Shown here piece after piece: positions 43,579 through 52,143 of a stretch of 64,000 nucleotides of DNA (position 1 is its first letter; each line of letters opens with the position of its first letter). The stretch is from DATFVA01 sp963815785. GTDB taxonomy: Bacteria; Bacteroidota; Ignavibacteria; Ignavibacteriales; Ignavibacteriaceae. The notes below the pieces were generated by a model that saw nothing but the letters and a program-made list of their open reading frames with translations, was not told the origin of the DNA and did not search any database. The position numbers were made by a program, and so were the translations under genes. The DNA is taken from assembly GCA_963815785.1 (NCBI GenBank), contig CAWFHZ010000018.1, positions 71,880-135,879 of the forward strand. Reading direction: 5' to 3'.

Positions 43579-44992
43579 ATGCCTAAACAAGTTACAGTAA
43601 TTGGTGCGGGACCCGGCGGGTATGCTGCAGCTTTTTACGCTGCCGATCTCGGGATGGATGTAACTTTAATAGATAAAGAAATTAATCCCGGTGGTGTTTG
43701 TCTTTACAGGGGATGCATTCCATCTAAAGCATTACTTCACGCAGCCAAAGTAATTAACGAATCTAAAGAGGCAAAGACTTTTGGAATTGAGTTTGGCGAA
43801 CCCAAAATAAATGTTGACTCGTTTACGTGAGTGGAAAAATGAAGTTGTAAAGCAGTTAACAGGCGGTTTGGGAATAGTTTCCAAACAGCGAAAAGTTAAA
43901 TATGTTCAGGGAACTGCAAGCTTCATAAATCCAACAACTCTCGAAATTAAAAAGACAGACGGCTCTTCTGAAAACCATCAGTTTGAAAATGCGATTATAG
44001 CTACCGGTTCCGTTATTGCTACAATCCCTTCATTAAATATTGATAGCAAAAGATTACTTAACTCAACTTCAGCACTTGATCTTCCTGAAATTCCCAAATC
44101 GCTTTTGGTAATTGGCGGAGGTTATATCGGACTTGAGCTTGGTTCAGTTTATCGTTCGCTCGGAACAAAAGTATCGGTAGTTGAAATGATGCCGGGTTTA
44201 TTACCCGGAGCCGATCGGGATCTTGTTTCTCATCTGGCAAAAAAACTTGATAAAGAATTCGAAAAGATAATACTTAAGGCAAAAGTCACTGAGCTAAAGG
44301 AAATTAAAAATGGAATTAAAGTAAAAATTGAAACTGAAAACGGCATCGAAGAGCACGAATATGATTATGTATTGATGTCGATCGGAAGAAAACCTTACAC
44401 AAAAGGATTAGGTTTGGAAAATGCTCACGTAAATGTAAGTGAAAGAGGATGGATAAAAGTAAATAAACAGATGAAAACGGATGCAGATAATATTTATGCG
44501 ATAGGTGATATAGTCGGAGAACCAATGCTAGCACATAAAGCCTCACACGAAGCAAGGGTTGCAGTCGATACGATCGCAGGTGAGAAAGTTGCTTTTGAAC
44601 CGCTGGCTATTCCTGCTGTTGTTTTTACTGATCCTGAAATTGCGTGGACAGGATTGACTGAAAACCAGGCAAAAGAAAAAAGTATAAACTATGAAGTCGC
44701 TAAATTTCCGTGGGCTGCTTCCGGCAGAGCAACAACTCTCGGAAGAAGCGATGGAGTTACTAAATTATTACTCGATCCGGAAACTCAAAGAATTTTAGGA
44801 GTAGGAATTTGCGGCCCCGGCGCAGGTGAATTAATTGCAGAGGGCACTCTTGCTATTGAAATGGGAGCTAATGTCACTGATTTGAAATTAACCATTCATC
44901 CGCACCCGACATTATCAGAAACAATAATGGAGGCTGCTGAAGCATTCTTTGGGCAAAGTACTCATATGTACAAACCGAAGAGGAAAAAGTAA
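43579..44992 (+). CDS. lpdA: Dihydrolipoyl dehydrogenase (E3), frameshifted
   Basis: The first frame (43579-43830) gives the FAD-binding Gly-Ala-Gly-Pro-Gly-Gly at 9-14 and the redox disulfide Cys41-Leu-Tyr-Arg-Gly-Cys46, then stops. The rest continues in the +1 frame from about 43820 (Arg-Leu-Arg-Glu-Trp-Lys) to 44992, with the NAD loop Gly-Gly-Gly-Tyr-Ile-Gly and the catalytic His-Pro-His-Pro-Thr near the end. Dropping the T at 43819 joins Asn-Val-Asp to Arg-Leu-Arg with no gap and gives 470 residues, the normal length. E3 re-oxidises the lipoyl arms. Third gene of the operon, 59 nt after E2. A broken E3 would disable the complex, which favours sequence error. Confidence 0.85.
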
Positions 44993-44993
44993 A

Positions 44994-47051
44994 TCAGATT
45001 ATCAGATTTTTAATTTCTTCGAGGTTAGTTACAGGTCTTTCACAGACAAAATTTCTGCAAATATATACCGTAGTTTTATGATCAATCTGTGTTTGTGATT
45101 CTGAAAACGGGGCTATCTTTGCCAGTTCCTGATCATGAGGTTCCTTAAATAAAATTATTTTGTTAGGAATAAATTCCGTTCTGAAATATTCCAAAAACTC
45201 TTTTGTTTGTTTATCATCTGCCTCTCCGATTACAACTATTTCCAAGGATTCCCCAAAACCAAAATCGAGTCCGGTTAATGTTTGGGAAAATGCTGAAGGC
45301 ATTTTATTAATCTGATTGGCAAACAGATTCGCAATCTGAAAAGCCTTTTCTTCCAAAGTACTGTCCCCGGTAATTCTGCTTAATTTTAAAAGATTTAATA
45401 ATGCTATGGAATTGCCGGAAGGAATTGCTCCATCATAAATCTCTTTTTGTCTGATTATTAATTCCTCTCCGTTATCCGGCGAAAAGAAAAATGCCCCGTT
45501 GTTATCATCCCGGAAATGTTTTATCATTTCCCCATTAAATTCTAATGCAAACTTTAACCAGCGTATGTTAAATGTTGTTTCGTACAAATCAATAAAAGCA
45601 GCAATTGTAAAAGCATAATCATCCAGGTTTGCAGTAATTCCTGATTCTCCTTTTCTGAATCGGTGAAGTAATTTTCCTTTTTTATCTCTTAATTTTTCCA
45701 AAATAAATTCCGCTGCTTTAACCGCAGTTTCTTTATAAAGTTTATTATTAAAAACCTGTGAGGCTTTTGTTAAAGCCGAAATCATCAATCCATTCCAGTC
45801 GGTAAGAATTTTATCATCTTTAAATGGATGAATTCTTTTTTCTCTGACGCTGAATAAAATTTTTCGTGCATCTTCAACTTTACTATTAAGTATTTTTTCA
45901 TCAATATTTTTTTCAACAGCAAATTGCTTTATTGTTCTGCTTAAATAAAAAATATTATCAGACGAACCTTCCTGCATCGGATCGGTATAATTTCCGTTAT
46001 CCTCTATGTTGAAAATTTCACAAATTAGTTCGGTATTATCACCGAGAATATTTTTAAGTTCATCTTTTTTCCAGAGATAAAATTTGCCTTCCTCCCCTTC
46101 ACTGTCAGCATCTTCGGCAGAATAGAATCCACCCTCCGGTGAAGTCATATCTCTTAAAACATAGTCGAGAATTTCTTCAGTTGTGTTTTTGTAAATTTCA
46201 TTTTTAGTCACCTGGTACAATTCTGTGTAAGCAATTGCCAGCAACGCCTGGTCATAAAGCATTTTTTCAAAATGCGGAACTCGCCATTCTCTATCCGTCG
46301 AATATCGGTGGAAGCCAAACCCGATTTGATCATAAATTCCACCTTTTCTCATTTCGAGCAGAGTTTTCTCAACAATTCTTAATGCTTCTTCATTTTTAAA
46401 ACTTTTGTAATATCTTAAAAGAAAATTCAGGTTGTGCGGTGAAGGAAATTTTGGAGCCGTTCCGAACCCGCCGTATTCCGGATCAAATCTTCCTTTAAAT
46501 TCATCAAAAGCTTTTTCAAAAATATTTTTTTCAATTTCCCCTGATGAACCAGCCGAGTCCTGATTCAATGCATTTACAATCTGTGAAGCAGATTTATTTA
46601 TTTCTTCTCTTTTATTTAACCATATATCTTTTAGCCTTGGTATAATTTCTTTCATTCCCGATCTGCCGAACCTTGATTCTTTTGGAAAATATGTCCCTGC
46701 AAAAAATGGGTTCTTCTCCGGCGTCATTATTATCGTCAAAGGCCATCCCCCGCTACCGGTCAGCATCTGGCAAACAGACATATAAATTCCATCAATGTCG
46801 GGTCTTTCCTCTCTATCAACTTTAATTGATATGAAAGCATCATTCATCAGTTTGGCAACTTCATCATCTTCAAACGACTCTTTCTCCATAACATGACACC
46901 AATGGCAGGTGGAGTAGCCAATCGATAAAAAAATTGGTTTATCCTCTTCTTTGGCTATTTCAAATGCTTCCTCACCCCAAGGGTACCAGTTAACCGGATT
47001 ATGAGAGTGCTGCAGCAGATAGGGGCTTTTTTCTTCTGATAATTGATTCAT
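44994..47051 (-). CDS. DUF255 thioredoxin-domain protein (YyaL/SPATA20 type)
   Basis: The ATG at 47051 (Met-Asn-Gln-Leu-Ser-Glu-Glu-Lys-Ser-Pro-Tyr-Leu) is chosen because the family starts there; an ATG 30 codons upstream adds an unrelated segment. The 685-residue protein begins with His-Asn-Pro-Val-Asn-Trp-Tyr-Pro-Trp and a thioredoxin-like domain with Cys49-His-Trp-Cys52-His-Val-Met, followed by an alpha/alpha-barrel of the six-hairpin glycosidase type (about 190-600). The family is widespread but its substrate is unknown. It is cytosolic. It converges on lpdA with only 1 nt between stops and lies divergent to the SIMPL gene. Confidence 0.9.
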   Translation of the reverse strand: MNQLSEEKSPYLLQHSHNPVNWYPWGEEAFEIAKEEDKPIFLSIGYSTCHWCHVMEKESFEDDEVAKLMNDAFISIKVDREERPDIDGIYMSVCQMLTGSGGWPLTIIMTPEKNPFFAGTYFPKESRFGRSGMKEIIPRLKDIWLNKREEINKSASQIVNALNQDSAGSSGEIEKNIFEKAFDEFKGRFDPEYGGFGTAPKFPSPHNLNFLLRYYKSFKNEEALRIVEKTLLEMRKGGIYDQIGFGFHRYSTDREWRVPHFEKMLYDQALLAIAYTELYQVTKNEIYKNTTEEILDYVLRDMTSPEGGFYSAEDADSEGEEGKFYLWKKDELKNILGDNTELICEIFNIEDNGNYTDPMQEGSSDNIFYLSRTIKQFAVEKNIDEKILNSKVEDARKILFSVREKRIHPFKDDKILTDWNGLMISALTKASQVFNNKLYKETAVKAAEFILEKLRDKKGKLLHRFRKGESGITANLDDYAFTIAAFIDLYETTFNIRWLKFALEFNGEMIKHFRDDNNGAFFFSPDNGEELIIRQKEIYDGAIPSGNSIALLNLLKLSRITGDSTLEEKAFQIANLFANQINKMPSAFSQTLTGLDFGFGESLEIVVIGEADDKQTKEFLEYFRTEFIPNKIILFKEPHDQELAKIAPFSESQTQIDHKTTVYICRNFVCERPVTNLEEIKNLII

Positions 47052-47164
47052 ATAAACCATTAAAAGAGCTTTTGTAAAAATCAAACCGGGTATTTGATTA
47101 TTTATTGTTATAGAACAACATTTTTGATAATTTTCCTGCACAATTTATTAAAACAATTTATTAT

Positions 47165-47896
47165 ATGAACAATAGATACGATTATTTAATCCCTTCAATA
47201 ATAATATCAGCAGCAATTATCATTTGTGCGATAATAATTGCTGTTACCTGGAAATCAAATTACACTTCGAACCAGACTATAAATGTAACCGGCTCTGCAA
47301 AAAGAGATATAACCTCTGATCTTGGTGTATTGCGGGGAACAATTACTGCACAGGCACCAACTGCAGAATCAGCTTACCGTGAACTGTTACGAATGAAGCC
47401 AATACTGGTTTCTTATCTTTCTTCTAAAGGATTCCCTGAAAACAAAATAGAGTTTTATACAATTAATAGTTATCCTGTTTATGAAATAGGAGCGAATGGT
47501 TATCAAACCGGAACTGTGAAGGCATATAATTATAACCAGAGAATTGAAATACAATCCGATGATGTTAACAGGATAAAAGATATTTCGCTCGATATTCCTT
47601 CCCTAATCGAAAAAGGAGTTAATTTTAATGTTGAACAGCCTGAATATCATTATACCAAACTTGCTGAATTAAAAATAGATGTACAGGCAGATGCAGCAAA
47701 AGATGCTATGGTAAGAGCTGAGAAAATTGCAAAAGCTACAGGACGCTCACTCGGCACAATGAGGGATGCGCGGATGGGAGTTATACAAATTACACCAAAG
47801 CTTTCTAACCAGGTTTCTGATTACGGCATTAATGATCTGAGTTCTATAGAAAAGGAAATTACGGCAGTAGTTAATGCATCTTTTGAAATAAAATAA
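47165..47896 (+). CDS. SIMPL domain (DUF541) protein
   Basis: This 243-residue protein has one amino-terminal hydrophobic helix (about 10-28) that is either an uncleaved anchor or a signal. The SIMPL/DUF541 domain follows (about 38-243), opening with Ile-Asn-Val-Thr-Gly-Ser-Ala-Lys-Arg-Asp-Ile-Thr-Ser-Asp and containing Gln-Arg-Ile-Glu-Ile-Gln-Ser and a helix rich in Ala (Asp-Ala-Ala-Lys-Asp-Ala-Met). Family members are periplasmic or membrane-attached oligomers (BP26, YggE) of uncertain function linked to oxidative stress. A cytochrome c gene follows after 27 nt and is probably in the same transcript. Confidence 0.88.
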   Translation: MNNRYDYLIPSIIISAAIIICAIIIAVTWKSNYTSNQTINVTGSAKRDITSDLGVLRGTITAQAPTAESAYRELLRMKPILVSYLSSKGFPENKIEFYTINSYPVYEIGANGYQTGTVKAYNYNQRIEIQSDDVNRIKDISLDIPSLIEKGVNFNVEQPEYHYTKLAELKIDVQADAAKDAMVRAEKIAKATGRSLGTMRDARMGVIQITPKLSNQVSDYGINDLSSIEKEITAVVNASFEIK

Positions 47897-47923
47897 TTTT
47901 ACTTAACAAAATGAAAATGAATA

Positions 47924-48346
47924 ATGACTAAACCTCAGATATGGGTAGCTGCGTTTCTTGTACTTTTTATATTACTTTTCCTTCTTCAAAAAGTTACAAA
48001 TGAACCTGTTCGAGATACAAAAGGACCAATGGGAAATACTGTTCCTCAACAAAATATGGCTTCAGATGAAGATACAACTCCTGCCGATCTAATAAACAGA
48101 CTGGGATGTAAAAATTGTCATGGCTCCGATCTTACGGGTACAAATGTGGCACCATCATTAAAAGGATTAAAACAATTCTGGAGTAAAGATCAGTTAACAA
48201 ATTATTTAAGAAATCCTTCTTCTTACATGGATTCTGACAGGTTCAAAACTTACCAGCAGAGATATCCAAATATGGTTATGCCCTCATTTAATAATATTAA
48301 TGTACAGGAATTAGGAAAAGTAGCGGAATATCTTTTAAACCAATAA
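47924..48346 (+). CDS. Membrane-anchored small cytochrome c
   Basis: This 140-residue protein has one amino-terminal hydrophobic helix (about 5-22), a short linker, and a single-haem domain with Cys62-Lys-Asn-Cys65-His66. The sixth ligand is probably the Met in Val-Met-Pro-Ser-Phe near residue 123. The Leu-Gly-Lys-Val-Ala-Glu-Tyr-Leu end is the usual terminal helix of class I cytochromes. It should carry electrons on the periplasmic side of the inner membrane. It is coupled to the SIMPL gene and ends at a strong bidirectional terminator. Confidence 0.88.
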   Translation: MTKPQIWVAAFLVLFILLFLLQKVTNEPVRDTKGPMGNTVPQQNMASDEDTTPADLINRLGCKNCHGSDLTGTNVAPSLKGLKQFWSKDQLTNYLRNPSSYMDSDRFKTYQQRYPNMVMPSFNNINVQELGKVAEYLLNQ

Positions 48347-48378
48347 AAAAAGCGCTCCTATTTGAGAGCGCTTTTTTT
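48345..48378. terminator. Bidirectional terminator between cytochrome c and aldolase
   Basis: A 13-bp stem with A-run on the left and T-run on the right (GCGCTC/GAGCGC core) overlaps the cytochrome stop. Poly-U tails exist on both strands, so it serves the convergent aldolase gene too. Confidence 0.93.
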
Positions 48379-48399
48379 TTCAATTTAGAATAACAAATT

Positions 48400-49446
48400 T
48401 TAAGCTACAGTTACCTCTTTACTAAGGTAAACATCCTGAATTGTATTTAGAAGTTTTATGCCATCCTTCATAGGACGCTGAAAAGCCTTTCTTCCCGAGA
48501 TGAGTCCCATTCCGCCGGCTCTTTTATTTATAACAGCAGTTTTTGTTGCTTCGGCAAAATCATTCTCACCTGAAGCTCCGCCGCTGTTGATTAATCCTGC
48601 CCTGCCCATATAGTTGTTAATTACCTGGTAACGGGTCAAATCTATCGGGTGATCAGTTGAAAGATCCTCATAAACTTTTTTACTTGTCTTTCCGAATTTT
48701 ATGGCGTTAAATCCGCCATTATTTTCAGGAAGCTTTTGTTTGATGATATCTGCTTCAAGTGTTACTCCAAGGTGATTAGCCTGTCCTGTAAGATCTGCAG
48801 AAACGTGATAATCTTTATCTTTTTTGAAATCATTATTTCTAAGATAACACCAAAGAATTGTTGCCAGACCAAGCTCATGAGCATATTGAAAAGATTCACT
48901 AACCTCAACAATCTGCCTGTCGCTTTCCTCAGAACCAAAATAGATTGTGGCACCAACAGCAGCAGCTCCCATATCATAAGCCTGTTCAACACCTGCAAAC
49001 ATAATCTGATCAAAATGATTCGGGTATGTTAAAAGTTCATTATGATTTATTTTCATAATGAAAGGAATTTTATGTGCATACTTACGTGAACACATTCCAA
49101 GCACACCAAGTGTTGAAGCAACTGCATTACATCCTCCTTCTATCGCAAGCTTAACAATATTTTCGGGATCAAAGTATTGAGGATTAGGTGCGAAAGAGGC
49201 TCCGGCACTGTGCTCTATTCCCTGGTCAACTGGAAGAATTGAAAGATAACCTGTACCAGCCAATCTCCCTGAACTGAAAATCCATTGAAGATTTTTCAGA
49301 ACATTTATACTCCTGTCAGTCTGGGCAAAAATTCTGTCAACAAAATCCGGTCCCGGAAGGTTTAATTGTTCTTTTGGAAATTTTGCTTTATAGTTCAGAA
49401 GCGAATCAGCATCATTTCCAAGTAGTTCTCTGATTTTATCAGCCAT
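48400..49446 (-). CDS. fbaB: Class I fructose-bisphosphate aldolase (DhnA/FbaB type)
   Basis: This 348-residue enzyme belongs to the archaeal-type class I aldolases, which form a Schiff base and need no metal. Marks include Ser-Ile-Leu-Pro-Val-Asp-Gln-Gly-Ile-Glu-His near residue 72, the phosphate-site Gly-Ile-Gly-like segments and Ala-Ile-Lys-Phe-Gly-Lys that carries the probable Schiff-base Lys. The carboxyl end has Ser-Gly-Gly-Ala-Ser-Gly-Glu and Gly-Leu-Ile-Ser-Gly-Arg-Lys. It cleaves or forms fructose 1,6-bisphosphate in glycolysis and gluconeogenesis. It stands alone, ends at the shared terminator, and has a good ribosome site (AGAGGAGAATAA). Confidence 0.9.
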   Translation of the reverse strand: MADKIRELLGNDADSLLNYKAKFPKEQLNLPGPDFVDRIFAQTDRSINVLKNLQWIFSSGRLAGTGYLSILPVDQGIEHSAGASFAPNPQYFDPENIVKLAIEGGCNAVASTLGVLGMCSRKYAHKIPFIMKINHNELLTYPNHFDQIMFAGVEQAYDMGAAAVGATIYFGSEESDRQIVEVSESFQYAHELGLATILWCYLRNNDFKKDKDYHVSADLTGQANHLGVTLEADIIKQKLPENNGGFNAIKFGKTSKKVYEDLSTDHPIDLTRYQVINNYMGRAGLINSGGASGENDFAEATKTAVINKRAGGMGLISGRKAFQRPMKDGIKLLNTIQDVYLSKEVTVA

Positions 49447-49528
49447 TTTATTCTCCTCTTAATTAAGTATTCAAAATATTTTAAAAAGATAAATGAAATT
49501 AATTTCCTCGTCCAATCAGGACTTACTT

Positions 49529-50515
49529 TTATTTACCAGTAATTGAAGTTTGTGCTCTTTTTTTATCGAGAGAATTAAAGATCGCCTCAGCATGTGATCT
49601 TGAATTCTCTATAAAATACCTGCTTGTATCCATTCCGCCGCAAACTACACCTGCAAGATAAACCCTTTCAAGGTTAGTTTCATAGGTTTGTTCATTAAAA
49701 ACCGGGGAGTGATTATTAGATATTTCGATACCGGTTCTTTTTAAGAATTCAAAATCGGGATGGTAACCGGTCATAGCAAAAACGAAATCATTCTCAACTG
49801 TCAGCAAACCATCCGGTGTTAAAATATCGACTTCCTTTTCTCTTATTTCTGAAACTTTAGAATTAAAATAAGCTTTTATTGAGCCTTCGTTAATCCGGTT
49901 TTCAATATCCGGGCGAACCCAGTATTTAACTCCTTCCTTCAGCGAGTCTTCCCTGACCACCATCGTAACATTCGAGCCTCTTCTATAGGTTTCCAAAGCA
50001 ACATCAACCGCAGAATTACCGCCGCCGATCACCATAAGGTTCAGATAGACGTACGGATGTGCTTCATCAAAATAATGTTTTACTTTTAGTAAACTTTCCC
50101 CGGGAACTTTCAACAGATTCGGTTTATCGTAAAATCCTGTTGCTATTATAATATTTTTTGCTGAGTATTTTCCCTTATTTGTAATAACGTCATAACCATC
50201 GTTTAACTTATTAATTTCCAAAACTCCTTCGTATGTTTTTACATTAAGTTTCCAGCTGCTTACCACTCTTCGGAAATATTCCAGCGCTTCTCTCCGTGTA
50301 GGTTTATCACCGTGTGAAACGAAAGGGACTCCACCAATTTCAAGTCTTTCCGAAGTTGAAAAAAAAACCATGTTTGTCGGATAATTGAAAAGTGAATTAA
50401 CCAGGCATCCTTTTTCAACAATCAAATGAGAGTATTTTCGTTTAACGGCTTCTATTCCGCATGAAATACCGATCGGACCGGCTCCGATAATTATTACGTC
50501 ATATCCCGGATTCAT
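49529..50515 (-). CDS. ypdA: YpdA-type FAD-dependent reductase (bacilliredoxin system)
   Basis: The ATG at 50515 (Met-Asn-Pro-Gly-Tyr-Asp-Val) is preferred; an ATG four codons upstream is possible. The 328-residue flavoprotein has FAD-binding Gly-Ala-Gly-Pro-Ile-Gly near the start, Phe-Phe-Ser-Thr-Ser-Glu-Arg-Leu-Glu-Ile-Gly-Gly-Val-Pro-Phe, which is characteristic of YpdA, and the NAD(P) loop Gly-Gly-Gly-Asn-Ser-Ala-Val-Asp. YpdA enzymes reduce bacillithiol disulfide in thiol redox balance and lack the thioredoxin-reductase CxxC, as here. It implies that the organism makes bacillithiol or a methylated form, as Chlorobi relatives do. Pathway genes are not in the window. Confidence 0.88.
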   Translation of the reverse strand: MNPGYDVIIIGAGPIGISCGIEAVKRKYSHLIVEKGCLVNSLFNYPTNMVFFSTSERLEIGGVPFVSHGDKPTRREALEYFRRVVSSWKLNVKTYEGVLEINKLNDGYDVITNKGKYSAKNIIIATGFYDKPNLLKVPGESLLKVKHYFDEAHPYVYLNLMVIGGGNSAVDVALETYRRGSNVTMVVREDSLKEGVKYWVRPDIENRINEGSIKAYFNSKVSEIREKEVDILTPDGLLTVENDFVFAMTGYHPDFEFLKRTGIEISNNHSPVFNEQTYETNLERVYLAGVVCGGMDTSRYFIENSRSHAEAIFNSLDKKRAQTSITGK

Positions 50516-50620
50516 ATGTATATACAATCTTTATTATTAACCTGATTAAATTTAATCAAATGAAGCAACAAATTAAGTAAGCTGAATCAATTTGATCTGC
50601 CAAACTTACTTTAAAATTAA

Positions 50621-50643
50621 AACGGCGTGAATAACACGCCGTT
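50621..50643 (-). terminator. Terminator of the secreted protein gene at 50667
   Basis: AACGGCGTG and CACGCCGTT form a 9-bp stem with a 5-nt loop, followed on the minus strand by TTTTAATTTT. It lies 24 nt downstream of the stop. Confidence 0.88.
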
Positions 50644-50666
50644 AAAAACAGAATTTAGTACTAAAA

Positions 50667-51080
50667 TTAATCTATAATTTCTATCAGTGCACTTGCCACA
50701 GTATTATCATCTTCATCAAGGAGAAAAACCCGGTAAAAACCCGCTTCTTCAAATTTTAAATCGCTATCCGAGTTCTTTGCAAAAAAGACATAACTCATAT
50801 CTTTATCTATTGTGTAGTCAAACTTTTTATAATAATCAAATTCACCCGTGCGGAAATTATATTTATCAAACTGAACATGAACATCTTCCAGACCCAGAGC
50901 GTGATCACATTTTACCATTACAGTGAGATATCCTTTGGTAAACCGGTCAGCCACTCCTATTTCTCCTTTATTTTTATCATAGCGTTCACAGAAATAGAGT
51001 ACCGGCTGACTTTGGGCTAATAACTCAACCTTGATTCCTAACCCGGCAAAAAGAAGAACAAAGAGAAGAAGTTTTTTCAT
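50667..51080 (-). CDS. Small secreted protein of unknown family
   Basis: This 137-residue protein has a clear signal peptide (Met-Lys-Lys-Leu-Leu-Leu-Phe-Val-Leu-Leu-Phe, ending Leu-Leu-Ala-Gln). The mature part (about 115 residues) is predicted beta-rich, with Tyr-Phe-Cys-Glu-Arg-Tyr near its start and Phe-Tyr-Arg-Val-Phe-Leu-Leu-Asp-Glu-Asp-Asp near its end, a pattern suggesting a single immunoglobulin-like or C2-like sandwich. Two cysteines (about 31 and 58) could form a disulfide. No family is recognised. It is monocistronic with its own terminator. Confidence 0.7.
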   Translation of the reverse strand: MKKLLLFVLLFAGLGIKVELLAQSQPVLYFCERYDKNKGEIGVADRFTKGYLTVMVKCDHALGLEDVHVQFDKYNFRTGEFDYYKKFDYTIDKDMSYVFFAKNSDSDLKFEEAGFYRVFLLDEDDNTVASALIEIID

Positions 51081-51447
51081 TTTAATTACTCCTGGTAAAT
51101 AATTTGATATGAATGTTTATTAAAGTAACCAATAATTAATTAATTGAAATCCCTATACAATTTTCCTTGTAATAAATAAAGCTGAGGAATTATTTAAGAA
51201 GTTGAAAAGATATTTCAATTTGTAATGCAGACGAGTTTTTATAGTTATAAACAAAGGCAATTTTTTTGCTCCCGTGATATTAAAAAATATTTTATTTAAA
51301 AGCACTTTAAATTATTTAAATTATTTTGACTCAATTCACGAACTATATTGTATATTTCTGAACGATTTTCAAGAATAGTAAAGGAATAAGATTTATAATA
51401 AACATTATGTACTTACCAAATTATGTTAAAAGCAAAAGAACCAGATA
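51081..51447. other. 367-nt A/T-rich gap
   Basis: Divergent intergenic region between a secreted protein gene and the HAD phosphatase. TTTTGACTCAATTC at about 51323 could be a -35 region for the phosphatase, but no convincing -10 at proper spacing follows. No open frame or hairpin of note. Confidence 0.4.
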
Positions 51448-52111
51448 ATGGAAATAAAGCACGTTTGTTTTGATCTCGATGGAACGCTTATTGATTCATA
51501 CCTGACAATTTATAAGACAACAATTAAAACACTTGAGCACTTAAAGATTGAAGAGCCTTTACCTGAAACTGAATTTCGGAAAAGGATTGGTCATCACTTT
51601 CTTAACATATTCGATGAATTAAATATTCCTGTAGCAGATATTGAAGAATTTATAGAAATCTACAAAGGTTATTATTTTAGTTTTATCGATGAATCAGTTC
51701 TTTATCCAGGTGTTATTCAGGTTTTAAAGCAGCTAAATACAGAGGGAATTAAAACTTCACTCCTAACAACAAAGGGACAGGACCAGGCAGATAAAATTAT
51801 TGATCACTTTAATCTCAGGAAATATTTTTCTTTTGTAATGGGGCGAAGAAAAGATATTGCAATTAAACCTTCTCCCGAATCTTTGCATTTAATATGCAAT
51901 AATATAAGGATTGAAGAATCTAAAACCATAATGGTTGGAGATTCGGAACTCGATATAAATTGCGGTAAAAATGCCGGTACATTTAGCTGCGCAGTGACTT
52001 ATGGATACAGGACCAAAGAATTAGTTGGAGATTGAAAAACCCGATTTTATTATTGACAGGATTGGTGAACTGTTAAATATTATATCAGATGTAAATTTGA
52101 ATAAACAGTGA
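51448..52111 (+). CDS. HAD-family phosphatase (phosphoglycolate phosphatase-like), frameshifted
   Basis: The first frame (51448-52035) has HAD motif I Phe-Asp-Leu-Asp-Gly-Thr-Leu, motif II Leu-Thr-Thr-Lys and motif III/IV Lys-Pro-Ser-Pro and Val-Gly-Asp-Ser-Glu-Leu-Asp, so the active site is complete. It stops after Glu-Leu-Val-Gly-Asp. In the +1 frame coding continues with Leu-Glu-Ile-Glu-Lys-Pro-Asp-Phe-Ile-Ile-Asp and Ile-Gly-Glu-Leu-Leu-Asn, the usual end of Gph/YjjG-type proteins. Removing one base near 52024 gives 220 residues, the normal length. The substrate is a small phosphate ester, perhaps 2-phosphoglycolate. The stop at 52109-52111 falls inside the terminator stem. Confidence 0.82.
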
Positions 52112-52131
52112 CAGATTTGAACCTGTCACTG
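52106..52131 (-). terminator. Terminator between HAD phosphatase and GH44 gene
   Basis: CAGTGACAG and CTGTCACTG form a perfect 9-bp stem with an 8-nt loop. On the minus strand it is followed by TTTATTC, so it mainly serves the GH44 gene (stop at 52144), while the plus-strand gene ends inside the stem. Confidence 0.82.
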
Positions 52132-52143
52132 CGTCAATAAAGG

